From the NCBI RefSeq assembly GCF_023715725.1, contig NZ_JAMBOT010000001.1:992001-1056000 (forward strand): a DNA stretch of 64,000 bases, written 5' to 3'. This document shows positions 19,666 through 28,659 of this stretch, in pieces. The notes under the pieces were generated by a model. The model searched no databases and was not told the origin of the DNA. It worked only from the letters and a program-made list of their open reading frames with translations. Each line of letters opens with the position of its first letter. The first letter of the stretch is position 1. The translations under genes and the position numbers were made by a program. The stretch is from Paenibacillus pasadenensis (lineage in GTDB: Bacteria > Bacillota > Bacilli > Paenibacillales > Paenibacillaceae).

Positions 19666-20658
19666 CTACTCCTTTCCTGACCCGGGGGCGGCGTCGGCCG
19701 CTGCGGCTTCCTGCAGGGCGATGAGAGCTTCAATATCGGAAACACGCGGCATAGCGTCGGAAGAACTATGCTTGCTCACTACGATGGCTGCCGCCGCACT
19801 GCCAAACTTAAGCGCCTCGTCCAGCCCTTTTTCCTGCAGCAGGGCGTACAAAAACGCCGCCGCGTAGGAATCGCCTGCCCCGAATGTTTTCAGCACTTGA
19901 GATTTATAGGCGCGGCCGCGATGCACGCTGCCGCTGCGGGTGTAGGCATAGGAGCCGTCAACGCCGTGTTTGATTACAATCAGCTTAGGGCTGTGCCGGA
20001 ACAGCTCGCGGACTGTATCGTCGTTGGAGCCTCCGGTATGGTTTTCTAGCTTGTCGAACTCGTCTCTCGTCCCGATGACGATATCCGAAAGCCCGGCAAC
20101 GAGCGAGTAATAAACCGCCGTCTCCTCCGCGCTTGCCCACGTATAAGGGCGATAATCCAGCTCGAATACAACCTTCACGCTATTGCGGCGCGCCAGCTGC
20201 ACCGCTTTGAGCACCGCTTCGCGTGACGGGCTGCGCGAGAGGCCGGTGCCGGATACGAGCAGCATGCCGGCGCTCCGGATATAAGCCTCGTCCACTTCCT
20301 CCGGGCGAAGATGCAGGTCGGCGGCCTCGTCCCGATACATCAGAATGCTGCATTCCTCAGGGCTCTTGATTTCCGTAAACGCAAGTCCGGTCGTCCGGCC
20401 CTCGGTGTCCACCGTCATCCCGGCGGTGTCTACGCCTGCCTCTTCCATGTAACGGCGAATAAATCGGCCATGCTGGTCATCGGCGATTTTGCCGATGAAT
20501 CCAGCCTTCACGCCAAGCCGTGCCAGCCCGATGGCGATATTCGCCGGCGAGCCGCCAACATATTTGGAAAAGGTCATCGTCTCTTCCATCGGACGGTTAT
20601 ATTCCACCGCATTCAGATCGATGCAGGCTCTGCCAATGGCAATCAAGTCTAGGCTCAT
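19666..20658 (-). CDS. iolC: 5-dehydro-2-deoxygluconokinase (IolC)
   Basis: 330-aa PfkB/ribokinase-fold kinase that phosphorylates 2-deoxy-5-keto-gluconate. It shows the ribokinase signature GGSPANIAIGLARLG, the lid strand GRTTGLAF, and the catalytic anion-hole motif GAGDSYAAAFLYALL with the base Asp. Length is normal. GGAGGAGG lies upstream of ATG 20658. A 135-bp gap separates it from iolB, larger than the other junctions, and iolD follows after 3 bp. Confidence 0.96.
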   Translation of the reverse strand: MSLDLIAIGRACIDLNAVEYNRPMEETMTFSKYVGGSPANIAIGLARLGVKAGFIGKIADDQHGRFIRRYMEEAGVDTAGMTVDTEGRTTGLAFTEIKSPEECSILMYRDEAADLHLRPEEVDEAYIRSAGMLLVSGTGLSRSPSREAVLKAVQLARRNSVKVVFELDYRPYTWASAEETAVYYSLVAGLSDIVIGTRDEFDKLENHTGGSNDDTVRELFRHSPKLIVIKHGVDGSYAYTRSGSVHRGRAYKSQVLKTFGAGDSYAAAFLYALLQEKGLDEALKFGSAAAAIVVSKHSSSDAMPRVSDIEALIALQEAAAADAAPGSGKE

Positions 20659-20793
20659 GCTGGCCTCCTCCGTTTCTCTCTATCCTTATGGTGCTGCTTC
20701 GGTTCGTGCTGACGCTACGGCAAAGGTCGGTCCTCCGATCATTGGCGCAGCGCCTACCTTTCAACGTCCAGCCTTACATAAGCTTCACATCAT
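20659..20793. other. Gap between iolB and iolC
   Basis: 135 bp without a convincing gene, terminator or IolR site that I can see. It holds the iolC ribosome site at its left end. The spacing may allow an internal promoter, but no good -35/-10 pair stands out. Confidence 0.35.
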
Positions 20794-21615
20794 CTATTCA
20801 CGCCGAGCAATCCACTCGAATGCAGGATCGTTATGGAACTTCCAAATGCGGCGCGGTCCGGCCATAACGTTCAAATAATAGGAGGAGAAACCGTCCGGAA
20901 CGCCGACCGGATGATAACCGGCCGGAACGAGCACAAAATCGCCGTTGCCCGCGCTCATCGTTTGGTCGATGGAACGGTCGTCCGTGTACACCCGCTGAAA
21001 AACAAACGCTTGCGGAGGGTCCACCTCGTGGTAATAGATCTCTTCCAGCAGAGATTCCTGCGGCAGCAAATCGCGGTCATGCTTGTGAGGCGGATAACTG
21101 GAGAAGTTGCCTCCCTCCGTATACACCTCAACAACAAGCAGGCTGCTTGCCGAATCGTCGTTGTCCGGCAAAATATTGTGCACCATGCGCTGGTTCTGAT
21201 ATTTGCCGCGATGCTCCGCACTGATCTCTTCCGCTTTAATCCAGCGGGTCGGACGCGGCTCAACCGCCGGGGCGTAACAAAGCGCTACTCTCGCTTTGCC
21301 AACCGCCGTCACCAGCAGCTCCTTGCCCCCGCTCATAAATACGCTGTCGGTTGGCTTGCGCTCAAACACGCTCTCCCTTGCGCCAATCCCGCTAAACCGC
21401 TGCTCTCCGTCGCTGACGTCAATACGTCCCGCAAGCGCAACCACGCAGCATTCGTTAAGCTCCAGCCGCTCCGTATAACGGGCGCCGGGCTCCAGCTCGA
21501 TGATGCGCATGCCGGTATACTGCATGAGCGCTCCCTCGCCGTGCATGGATTCCTGCAGCAAGGTGCAGCCTTCTCCGAGCTGCTGCGGCCGAGGCTTCTG
21601 ATGAAGGTTCTGCAT
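20794..21615 (-). CDS. iolB: 5-deoxy-glucuronate isomerase (IolB)
   Basis: 273-aa bicupin (KduI/IolB family) that isomerises 5-deoxyglucuronate to 2-deoxy-5-keto-gluconate. The metal-binding cupin region has SSYPPHKHDRD (two His) and EEIYYHEVDPPQAF, with the downstream GDFVLVPAGYHPV. The ATG overlaps the iolA stop as TAATG, so the two are translationally coupled; GGAGGGGG precedes it within iolA. Confidence 0.96.
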   Translation of the reverse strand: MQNLHQKPRPQQLGEGCTLLQESMHGEGALMQYTGMRIIELEPGARYTERLELNECCVVALAGRIDVSDGEQRFSGIGARESVFERKPTDSVFMSGGKELLVTAVGKARVALCYAPAVEPRPTRWIKAEEISAEHRGKYQNQRMVHNILPDNDDSASSLLVVEVYTEGGNFSSYPPHKHDRDLLPQESLLEEIYYHEVDPPQAFVFQRVYTDDRSIDQTMSAGNGDFVLVPAGYHPVGVPDGFSSYYLNVMAGPRRIWKFHNDPAFEWIARRE

Positions 21616-23099
21616 TATTCGCCCCCTCCTTCGCCGTCTTCAAATACAGGCTCTGCATAACGGGCGGTAACAACTTTTTTACGCGTGAAGAAATCAACGC
21701 TGTCCTTGCCGTTGGCATGCAATGTTCCGAAGAAAGATGCTTTCCAGCCGGAAAACGGGAAAAACGCCATTGGCGCCGGGACGCCCAAATTGATGCCAAG
21801 CATGCCTGCGTCGATATTTTCGCGGAAATAGCGGATCGAAGCGGCGTTATTCGAAAACAGGCAGGCGCCGTTTGCAAATTCGGAGCGGTTCGCAATCGCG
21901 ATCGCTTCCTTGAGATTTTTCACCCGGATAACCGACAGCACCGGCGCAAACATCTCATCCTTCCAGATCGTCATCTCCGGCGTTACATCCTCAAAAATAG
22001 TCGGTCCGATAAAATAGCCGTCCCCGTCCATCCGCTCACGCCCGTCAATGAGCAGCTTTGCGCCTTCCTCAATGCCCTTCTCGATGTAGCGGATCGTGCG
22101 CTGTTTGTTTTCCTCACGGATCACCGGTCCAAGCAGCACTCCGTCATCCAGGCCGTTGCCCATCGCAACACCAGCCGTTCTCTCCTTCAAACGGGCGAGG
22201 AACTCATCGGCGATGCCTTCCTCCACCGTAACGACGGCGCAGGCCATGCAGCGCTCTCCGGCGGAGCCGAACGCAGCGGACACAACATTGGTTACCGTCT
22301 CGTCGAGGTTAGCGTCGTTCAGTACGATCGTATGGTTTTTAGCGCCCGTAAGCGCCTGCACACGTTTGAGGTTTTCGCTGCCTTTTTTGTACACGTACTC
22401 GCCGACCGGCTTGGAGCCGACAAAGGAAACCGCCTTGATCTCCGCATGCTCCAGCAGTCCGTTCACGACATCATGCGCGCCGTACAGCACATTAAACACA
22501 CCTGCCGGAAGTCCGGCTTCCTGCAGCAGATCGGCCAGCTTCGCAATGAGCAGCGGCGTCCGCTCGGAAGGCTTAAGAATGAACGAGTTGCCGAGCGCAA
22601 TCGCCATTGGGAACATCCAGCACGGCACCATCATCGGGAAGTTAAAAGGAGCGATACCGGCCACTACGCCGAGCGGATAACGATAGTTGACCGCTTCGAC
22701 ATCCGTTGCGATCGACGCCAGCGAGTCGCCCATCATGAGCGAAGGCGCGCCTGCCGCAAACTCCACGTTTTCCATGCCGCGCTGCACTTCGCCGGTTGCT
22801 TCCGTCAGGCTTTTGCCGTTTTCCAGCGTAATCAGCCTTGCCAGCTCATCCATGTCCCGCTGCAGCAGCTGATGAAAGCGGAACAGCACCCGCGCCCGGC
22901 GCGGCACCGGCACTCGTCTCCATTTTTCAAACGCCGCCGCCGCGATGCGCACCGTCTCCTCTACATCCTCGCGCGTAGACAGCGGCACCTGACAAAGCAG
23001 CTCTCCCGTAGCCGGATTGTATACATCCTCGAATTTGTCCGCACGGCTGTCCACCCACGCGCCGCCAATATAGTTGCCCAGCTTTTTCACCGTTTCCAT
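21615..23099 (-). CDS. iolA: Methylmalonate-semialdehyde dehydrogenase, acylating (IolA)
   Basis: 494-aa aldehyde dehydrogenase that converts malonate/methylmalonate semialdehyde and CoA to acetyl-/propionyl-CoA, the end of inositol breakdown. The family features are [16 protein letters not shown], the nucleotide motif [11 protein letters not shown], and the catalytic Cys in [10 protein letters not shown] chose ATG 23099 ([13 protein letters not shown]) with GAGGAG 7 nt upstream; the open frame to 23222 runs through the promoter and is not coding. First gene of iolA-B-C-D, transcribed divergently from iolR. Confidence 0.97.
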   Translation of the reverse strand: METVKKLGNYIGGAWVDSRADKFEDVYNPATGELLCQVPLSTREDVEETVRIAAAAFEKWRRVPVPRRARVLFRFHQLLQRDMDELARLITLENGKSLTEATGEVQRGMENVEFAAGAPSLMMGDSLASIATDVEAVNYRYPLGVVAGIAPFNFPMMVPCWMFPMAIALGNSFILKPSERTPLLIAKLADLLQEAGLPAGVFNVLYGAHDVVNGLLEHAEIKAVSFVGSKPVGEYVYKKGSENLKRVQALTGAKNHTIVLNDANLDETVTNVVSAAFGSAGERCMACAVVTVEEGIADEFLARLKERTAGVAMGNGLDDGVLLGPVIREENKQRTIRYIEKGIEEGAKLLIDGRERMDGDGYFIGPTIFEDVTPEMTIWKDEMFAPVLSVIRVKNLKEAIAIANRSEFANGACLFSNNAASIRYFRENIDAGMLGINLGVPAPMAFFPFSGWKASFFGTLHANGKDSVDFFTRKKVVTARYAEPVFEDGEGGGE

Positions 23100-23136
23100 G
23101 ATAGGCTCCTCTCTATGTGACCGAAAACTCGCCGAG

Positions 23137-23158
23137 TAAATTGAGTAAGTTTTGATTA
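23137..23158. promoter_or_regulatory. IolR operator downstream of the iolA -10 (degenerate)
   Basis: On the minus strand TAATCAAAACT (10/11 match to the IolR 11-mer WRAYCAADARD) abuts TACTCAATTTA (8/11). It lies between the iolA -10 and the start codon. Paired with the stronger site at 23233-23254. Confidence 0.6.
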
Positions 23159-23166
23159 TATTCACT

Positions 23167-23195
23167 ATCTTATCCCTTCCAAAAAAGACCGTCAA
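23167..23195 (-). promoter_or_regulatory. Sigma-A promoter for iolABCD
   Basis: TTGACG-N17-TAAGAT on the minus strand, about 68 nt upstream of the iolA ATG, flanked on both sides by IolR-type 11-mers. Confidence 0.75.
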
Positions 23196-23232
23196 TAGAC
23201 AATTCGGGTTCATATTAACCATGTGTTAAGAA

Positions 23233-23254
23233 ACTATTGATTAACTTTTGATTA
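23233..23254. promoter_or_regulatory. IolR operator: perfect tandem 11-mers between iolA and iolR
   Basis: On the minus strand TAATCAAAAGT is directly followed by TAATCAATAGT; both match the IolR direct-repeat consensus WRAYCAADARD at 11/11. The site overlaps the iolR promoter, implying autoregulation. Confidence 0.85.
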
Positions 23255-23265
23255 TACGTTATAGT
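23237..23265 (+). promoter_or_regulatory. Promoter for iolR
   Basis: TTGATT-N17-TATAGT on the plus strand, 33 bp upstream of the iolR ATG. The -35 and spacer lie inside the IolR operator. Confidence 0.7.
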
Positions 23266-23297
23266 ACCCTCAACAATTCCCATTCAGGAGATGCGCT

Positions 23298-24083
23298 ATG
23301 AAAACCCGACGTTTGCAGGACGTGGAAGACTATATCCATGACCGAAAAAAAGTGTCGCTGGATGAGCTGTGCGAACAATTCTGCGTCTCCAAAAATACGA
23401 TTCGCCGCGATATCGGCCTGCTGCTGCAAAAGGGAACGATCGGCAAAGTATACGGAGGCGTCGTGTCGCAAACCCAGGTGTCCGCGTTTGAAAACCGCGA
23501 CGCCAGCCGCCAGCCTGACAAAGCGGGAATCGCCAGGGCGGGAGCCGCTCTTGTGATGCCGCATGATATTATTTTCATCGATTCCGGCACGACGACGCGA
23601 TATTTGACCGAATGTCTGGACCCCGCCATGCCGCTTACGATTTTGACAAACAGCCTGGACATTATTAATGGAGCGGCGGCGCTGCCTCAGGCTGAGCTGG
23701 TTGTCATCGGCAGCAGATTTCGCAGAAGAACCCGCTCGTTCGTCGGCATCCTTCCCGAGGAGCTGGACCGCTACAACATCAATAAAGCCTTTATGGCTAC
23801 AACAGGAGTCAGCATCGCCCACGGCTTGACCAATCTGGATCTGATGGAGCATGAGATCAAAAAACAAGTCGCGGCCAAAGCGGAATCTCTGCTCCTGCTC
23901 GCCGATCCCAGCAAATTCGGCCGTTCTACGCTGCTCACCTACGCTTCGCTCGCCGAGATCGACACTCTTGTTACCTCGCAGCTTCCGCCCGAGGAATATG
24001 TCCGATTTTGCAGACAGCACGGAGTCCGGCTAATCGTAACCGGCGAAGAAGAAAAAAGGAGCGCGGCGGAGGTCACCTCATGA
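23298..24083 (+). CDS. iolR: DeoR family repressor of inositol catabolism (IolR)
   Basis: 261-aa DeoR-family repressor; in B. subtilis IolR is released from DNA by 2-deoxy-5-keto-gluconate-6-phosphate. The N-terminal winged helix contains VSLDELCEQFCVSKNTIRRDI and KVYGGVV; the sensor domain has IFIDSGTTTRYLTE. Many stretches resemble B. subtilis IolR (RTRSFVGI, DRYNINKAFMA, SKFGRSTLLTYA), more so than the paralogue at 16937. It is divergent from iolA, and tandem IolR-type sites lie in the shared promoter. A terminator follows. Confidence 0.94.
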   Translation: MKTRRLQDVEDYIHDRKKVSLDELCEQFCVSKNTIRRDIGLLLQKGTIGKVYGGVVSQTQVSAFENRDASRQPDKAGIARAGAALVMPHDIIFIDSGTTTRYLTECLDPAMPLTILTNSLDIINGAAALPQAELVVIGSRFRRRTRSFVGILPEELDRYNINKAFMATTGVSIAHGLTNLDLMEHEIKKQVAAKAESLLLLADPSKFGRSTLLTYASLAEIDTLVTSQLPPEEYVRFCRQHGVRLIVTGEEEKRSAAEVTS

Positions 24084-24133
24084 CTTCCGAACACACTCCT
24101 GCCTGCCATAAGCCGAATATGTTATACATTGAT

Positions 24134-24168
24134 GCCGAGGAGCTGCTATAGCTCATCGGCTTATTTTT
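24134..24168 (+). terminator. Terminator after iolR
   Basis: GCCGAGGAGCT / AGCTCATCGGC, an 11-bp stem with one mismatch and a 5-nt loop, followed by TTATTTTT on the plus strand. Confidence 0.8.
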
Positions 24169-24295
24169 GATGCGGGCGATTTTGCGTAACCCGGCGCTGC
24201 GCTGTTTCCGAACTCCCGCATGGAGGAGAGAATCGGCAATTTTAGATAAAAACGGTCGCCCGCGCAATGCCGATTAACCATGGCGCTTGTCAGCC

Positions 24296-24338
24296 CAAAA
24301 AGGCCTTCTCTGTTCGTTTCCGAACGGAGAAAGGCCCA
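24296..24338 (-). terminator. Terminator after iolG
   Basis: Minus-strand stem GGCCTTTCTC-GTTCG / CGAAC-GAGAAGGCC with a GAAA tetraloop, followed by TTTTT; 25 bp past the iolG stop. The region between the two terminators (24169-24295) shows nothing further. Confidence 0.9.
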
Positions 24339-24362
24339 ATCAACTACACTTTAACCCTCAAC

Positions 24363-25448
<1,086 letters not shown>

Positions 25449-25472
25449 TCAAAAAGAATGCTGTTCAGCAAA

Positions 25473-26384
25473 TTAACCTTTGCTGGCTGCCGGGGCAAGC
25501 GGCAGCAGATTGCGCTCGATGTACCCCCGCGCCATGAGAGCGTATTCAAGCGGGTGCGCTTCTGCAGGATCCTGCTCCGCCTCAACGATAATCCAGCCTT
25601 TATATCCATGCGAAATCAGCAGCTGATACACTTCTTCAAACGGCACGCAGCCGTCTCCCGGCACCGTAAACATGCCATTCATGAACGATTGCTGGAACGA
25701 GAGCCCTGCGGCGCGCGCCTGCTTCAGCACATTCGGACGGATGTCTTTAAAATGAACATGGCGAATCCGGCTGATCTGCTTCTTAAGCACCTCCAGCACT
25801 TCTCCATCGGAGGCGTAACAATGCCCGGTATCATACAGCAAATGCACATAACGGGCGTCCGTACCGTCCATCAGACGCGTAATTTCTTGAGCGGTCTGAA
25901 CGGCAGTTCCCATATGATGATGATAAACGAGCTGCAGTCCGTATAACTGCGCATCCTGCCCCAGCACATTTAATCCAGCGCACAGCTGCTCCCAGTGTTC
26001 GTCGCCGAATACCGGCTTTTCGCCGAACACATTAAGCGCCTGCCCCTGAATGCTGCCCGTCTGCTCGGACACAACGATGACATCGGCGTTCACCTTGCGC
26101 AAATATTGGCACTGAGCGGCAAAGGCCTCTCTGACCGCTGCGAGCCCGTCCCGCACAATATAACTGCTGAACCATTGTCCCGCGATGCGCAGGCCGCGCA
26201 GCTCAAGCTCCTTGTTAAGCTCATCCGGTCCCGGGAAAAATCCCCCTACCTCCGTACCTGCAAAACCCGCTACAACAATGTCTCCCAGCAGATGGCCCAG
26301 CGTATTCTCCGCTCCGATTTCCGGGATGTCGTCGTTTCTCCAGCCGATCGGCGATATTCCCCATGTAATTCCCGCTGCCTTCAT
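25473..26384 (-). CDS. iolE: Myo-inosose-2 dehydratase (IolE)
   Basis: 303-aa TIM-barrel sugar epimerase/dehydratase-like enzyme that dehydrates 2-keto-myo-inositol, the second step of the pathway. The N-terminus [17 protein letters not shown] and the segment [10 protein letters not shown] closely resemble B. subtilis IolE. Metal ligands are likely in [19 protein letters not shown] and [10 protein letters not shown] chose ATG 26384 with GGGGTG upstream; the frame is open to 26480 but that part is the promoter/operator. First gene of the iolE-iolG unit. Confidence 0.94.
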   Translation of the reverse strand: MKAAGITWGISPIGWRNDDIPEIGAENTLGHLLGDIVVAGFAGTEVGGFFPGPDELNKELELRGLRIAGQWFSSYIVRDGLAAVREAFAAQCQYLRKVNADVIVVSEQTGSIQGQALNVFGEKPVFGDEHWEQLCAGLNVLGQDAQLYGLQLVYHHHMGTAVQTAQEITRLMDGTDARYVHLLYDTGHCYASDGEVLEVLKKQISRIRHVHFKDIRPNVLKQARAAGLSFQQSFMNGMFTVPGDGCVPFEEVYQLLISHGYKGWIIVEAEQDPAEAHPLEYALMARGYIERNLLPLAPAASKG

Positions 26385-26428
26385 CGATAGCACCCCGCTC
26401 GTTCTGTTCTGCCAAGCTATAATGATCA

Positions 26429-26450
26429 ATTTATGATTAACTTTTGATAG
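26429..26450. promoter_or_regulatory. IolR operator downstream of the iolE -10
   Basis: Minus strand: CTATCAAAAGT (9/11) followed directly by TAATCATAAAT (10/11), compared with WRAYCAADARD. It directly follows the -10 of the iolE promoter. Confidence 0.65.
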
Positions 26451-26451
26451 T

Positions 26452-26480
26452 ATGATACTTCCAGTTTCTGCTTTCGTCAA
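26452..26480 (-). promoter_or_regulatory. Sigma-A promoter for iolE-iolG
   Basis: TTGACG-N17-TATCAT on the minus strand, about 68 nt upstream of the iolE ATG. It shares the TTGACG -35 with the iolA promoter and is bracketed by two operator sites. Confidence 0.75.
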
Positions 26481-26492
26481 TGAAACATTTTA

Positions 26493-26514
26493 ATTTTTGA
26501 TTAACTTTTGGTAA
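26493..26514. promoter_or_regulatory. IolR operator upstream of the iolE -35
   Basis: Minus strand: TTACCAAAAGT (10/11) followed directly by TAATCAAAAAT (11/11 match to WRAYCAADARD). Confidence 0.75.
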
Positions 26515-26530
26515 ATGTGATCAACATGCC

Positions 26531-26572
26531 AAAAAGAAGCTCCACCGGCCTGAAGGCCGATGAGCTCCTCGT
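26531..26572 (-). terminator. Terminator after the AI-2E family permease gene
   Basis: Minus-strand stem around GAGCTCATCGGCC - TTCA - GGCCGGTGGAGCTTC followed by TTTTT, about 30 bp past the stop at 26603. Confidence 0.85.
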
Positions 26573-26602
26573 TTGTTTGACGCAAGTTCCGCCGCTCCGC
26601 AG

Positions 26603-27673
26603 CTAAACCGTTCTTCTTCTCACATAGTAGGCGAATACATGCTGCAGAATTACTTTCAGCGCGGCAAATACCGGAACGGCGAGGATCATGCCGGGAATGC
26701 CGGCCAGCTCTCCTCCAATCAGCAGCGCAAAAATAATCATAAGCGGATGAATATGCAGCGTCCTTCCGACCACCTGAGGGGAGATGACGTTGCCCTCAAG
26801 AATTTGACAGATCGTATTGACGATCACGACAAACAGCATCATTTTAAACGAGACCGTGGAGGCGACAAGCAGCGCCGGGGCAGCGCCGATGAACGGGCCC
26901 AAATAAGGAATTACGTTTGTCACGGCTACGACGGAAGCGAGCAGCAGCGCGTAAGGCAGACCGATTATGGCATAACCTGCATAAGCCAGCACGCCGACAA
27001 TGACGCAGACGAGAAATTGACCGCGGATATAACTGCCCAGCGCATCGTCAATATCTTTAAACATGCGGACGATGCCCTTGCGGTGGCTCTTGGGCACATA
27101 GGCGATGACCGCTCTTTCCATCACTTCAAAATCCTTTAAGATGTAAAAGACAAGGAACGGGATGATGAAAAGCAGAAATACCGCATTCAGCATCGATCCG
27201 ATATTGTTGATAAAGGCCGTCGTTGATTCGGCGAGCCGCCTTTCCATAGACACAAGCGCGCGGGAAAGGGCGTCGCGGAAGCTGTCCGGCAGAAAAGACG
27301 TATTATTGAAATCGTGGACGAGGCTTTGCGCCCGCATCGTCAGCTCCGGGGCATGCTCGCCGAGCTCCTGCACCTGGCCGGCCACCATCGGAATGAGATT
27401 CATCAGAATGACCGAAAGTGCCGAGAGAAATACGGTGTAAATGAGCAGTACCGCCATGGAGCGGGGCATTTTCCGAGAGCTCAGCAGGCTGACGATCGGA
27501 TGAAGCACATAAGAAATGACCAGCGCGATCAAGAACGGCGTTAATACGGCGCTGGCAAAACGGTACAGGTTCATCAGCAGCGGCTTTAGCAGCAGCAGCA
27601 AAAACAGCGCCAGCAATCCGAGAATGGTATAGATAAAGGCCATGAGCAGCCGGTTTTGCGACCATTTTTCCAC
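26603..27673 (-). CDS. AI-2E family transporter (YrrI-like membrane protein)
   Basis: 356-aa polytopic membrane protein of the AI-2 exporter/PerM family; substrate unknown in Firmicutes, with relatives ranging from Na+/H+ antiporters to peptide exporters. Several hydrophobic helices are visible, for example LLMAFIYTILGLLALFLLLLL at the N-terminus and AVFLLFIIPFLVFYILKDF in the middle. The family motif NVIPYLGPFIGAAPALLVA is clear. The start is GTG 27673 with GGAGGGAG upstream. In B. subtilis the homologue yrrI lies next to alaS; here the iron and inositol genes separate them. Confidence 0.92.
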   Translation of the reverse strand: MEKWSQNRLLMAFIYTILGLLALFLLLLLKPLLMNLYRFASAVLTPFLIALVISYVLHPIVSLLSSRKMPRSMAVLLIYTVFLSALSVILMNLIPMVAGQVQELGEHAPELTMRAQSLVHDFNNTSFLPDSFRDALSRALVSMERRLAESTTAFINNIGSMLNAVFLLFIIPFLVFYILKDFEVMERAVIAYVPKSHRKGIVRMFKDIDDALGSYIRGQFLVCVIVGVLAYAGYAIIGLPYALLLASVVAVTNVIPYLGPFIGAAPALLVASTVSFKMMLFVVIVNTICQILEGNVISPQVVGRTLHIHPLMIIFALLIGGELAGIPGMILAVPVFAALKVILQHVFAYYVRRRTV

Positions 27674-27828
27674 GATGCTGCTCCCTCCCCGTTTCCATTT
27701 CCCGGCACGGCGACAACCAGCCCTCCGGGGCCTGTCTGCCCGGCAGGTCGGTTACAGTATATGTGCTTTCCTGCGCTCCCATACCTTGCATGTCCATGTC
27801 CGGCGTGTTCCGGCTGCGGCTAAACACG

Positions 27829-27857
27829 AAAAAAAACCCTGACGCAAGCATCAGGGG
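27829..27857 (-). terminator. Terminator of the cymR - zinc-ribbon gene operon
   Basis: CCCTGATGC / GCGTCAGGG, a 9-bp stem (one G-T pair) followed by eight T on the minus strand, 16 bp past the stop at 27873. Confidence 0.9.
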
Positions 27858-27872
27858 GCGTTTATTCCAAAT

Positions 27873-28076
27873 TCAGTTGGCGTGAATTTCCGGCGAGGCG
27901 ATATCGTCCTCAAAAAACAGATCGTCGAGGGAACTTAACGTTCCGTCTTCCTCAACCTGATAAACCGACATTTTATCGCCATTCACAGTCAGCTCAATGT
28001 AACATCCCCAGCAATAAAACTGGTGCGAGCCGATTTTGCCAATATCTCTGGAATTGCAGTTGGGGCATCTCATCAT
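27873..28076 (-). CDS. Small zinc-ribbon-like protein, function unknown
   Basis: 67-aa protein with two CxxC pairs (CPNC near residue 4 and CWGC near residue 22), a likely zinc ribbon, followed by an acidic tail. I do not recognise a characterised family. Two consecutive ATG codons start the gene (28076 and 28073), with GGGAGA about 8 nt upstream. It sits 18 bp after the PRC-barrel gene and before a terminator, so it is the last gene of the cymR unit. Confidence 0.8.
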   Translation of the reverse strand: MMRCPNCNSRDIGKIGSHQFYCWGCYIELTVNGDKMSVYQVEEDGTLSSLDDLFFEDDIASPEIHAN

Positions 28077-28094
28077 TAATCAATTCTCCCTACA

Positions 28095-28646
28095 TTACGG
28101 ATCGGAAGCTGCGACACGCTCCAAGGCATTCTCGTCCAACGGCGGGACGACAATCGCATCTTCCCCTAATAAGAAGACATCAGGATCCCGGGGCGCCTTC
28201 AGCCATCTCCGACCGTCCATAAGGTCCGAGACAAATCCGTCCGTCAGTTCATAACCTACTACCTGTGTACCCATATTCGGGTTAATATAAACATCGCATA
28301 TTCGGCCCAGCTGATTTCCTTCGGCCGTAACGACCGGAAGCTCCTTCAGCCGGATGCAGCCGGAGTAAAAAGAACGCTGCAGAGATGCGATACGGCGAAT
28401 GCCAACCGACTCGCGCGAACGGATGAACAGACAGTCCGCTCCGCATACGAGCACATCGTCCCACAGCACCGTCCGGACGGTGCGGGGCTTCCAGCACCAG
28501 CCGTCAAGCACAAAACCAAGCAGCGACCAATGTTCGTCGAACCAGGCGTCGCGCACCTTGCCAGCCCGTTCTCCAGAATTGGCGATGTACACGGGAAGTC
28601 CGACTATTTGCTGCAGCTTGAGCATCCCAGCTGTGGTGTTCGGCAC
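28095..28646 (-). CDS. PRC-barrel domain protein (YrrD-like)
   Basis: 184-aa protein with two PRC-barrel-like halves: LQQIVGLPVYIANSGERAGKVRDAWFDE near the N-terminus (read as LQQIVGLPVYIANSG and GKVRDAWFDE) and LPVVTAEGNQLGRICDVYINP after the middle. B. subtilis YrrD is a positional homologue; function unknown. I chose GTG 28646 because AGGAGG lies 9 nt upstream, overlapping the TAG stop of the cysteine desulfurase gene; ATG 28625 is an alternative. Confidence 0.85.
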   Translation of the reverse strand: MPNTTAGMLKLQQIVGLPVYIANSGERAGKVRDAWFDEHWSLLGFVLDGWCWKPRTVRTVLWDDVLVCGADCLFIRSRESVGIRRIASLQRSFYSGCIRLKELPVVTAEGNQLGRICDVYINPNMGTQVVGYELTDGFVSDLMDGRRWLKAPRDPDVFLLGEDAIVVPPLDENALERVAASDP

Positions 28647-28659
28647 GGCAAAGCGCCTC

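Noticed and set aside
21717..23120. 467-codon open frame on the plus strand
   Set aside because: Antisense to iolA, Arg/His-rich translation typical of an antisense frame.
27303..27851. 182-codon frame upstream of and overlapping the AI-2E gene
   Set aside because: Overlaps the 5' part of the transporter gene in another frame; Arg/Gly/Ala-rich without a ribosome site.
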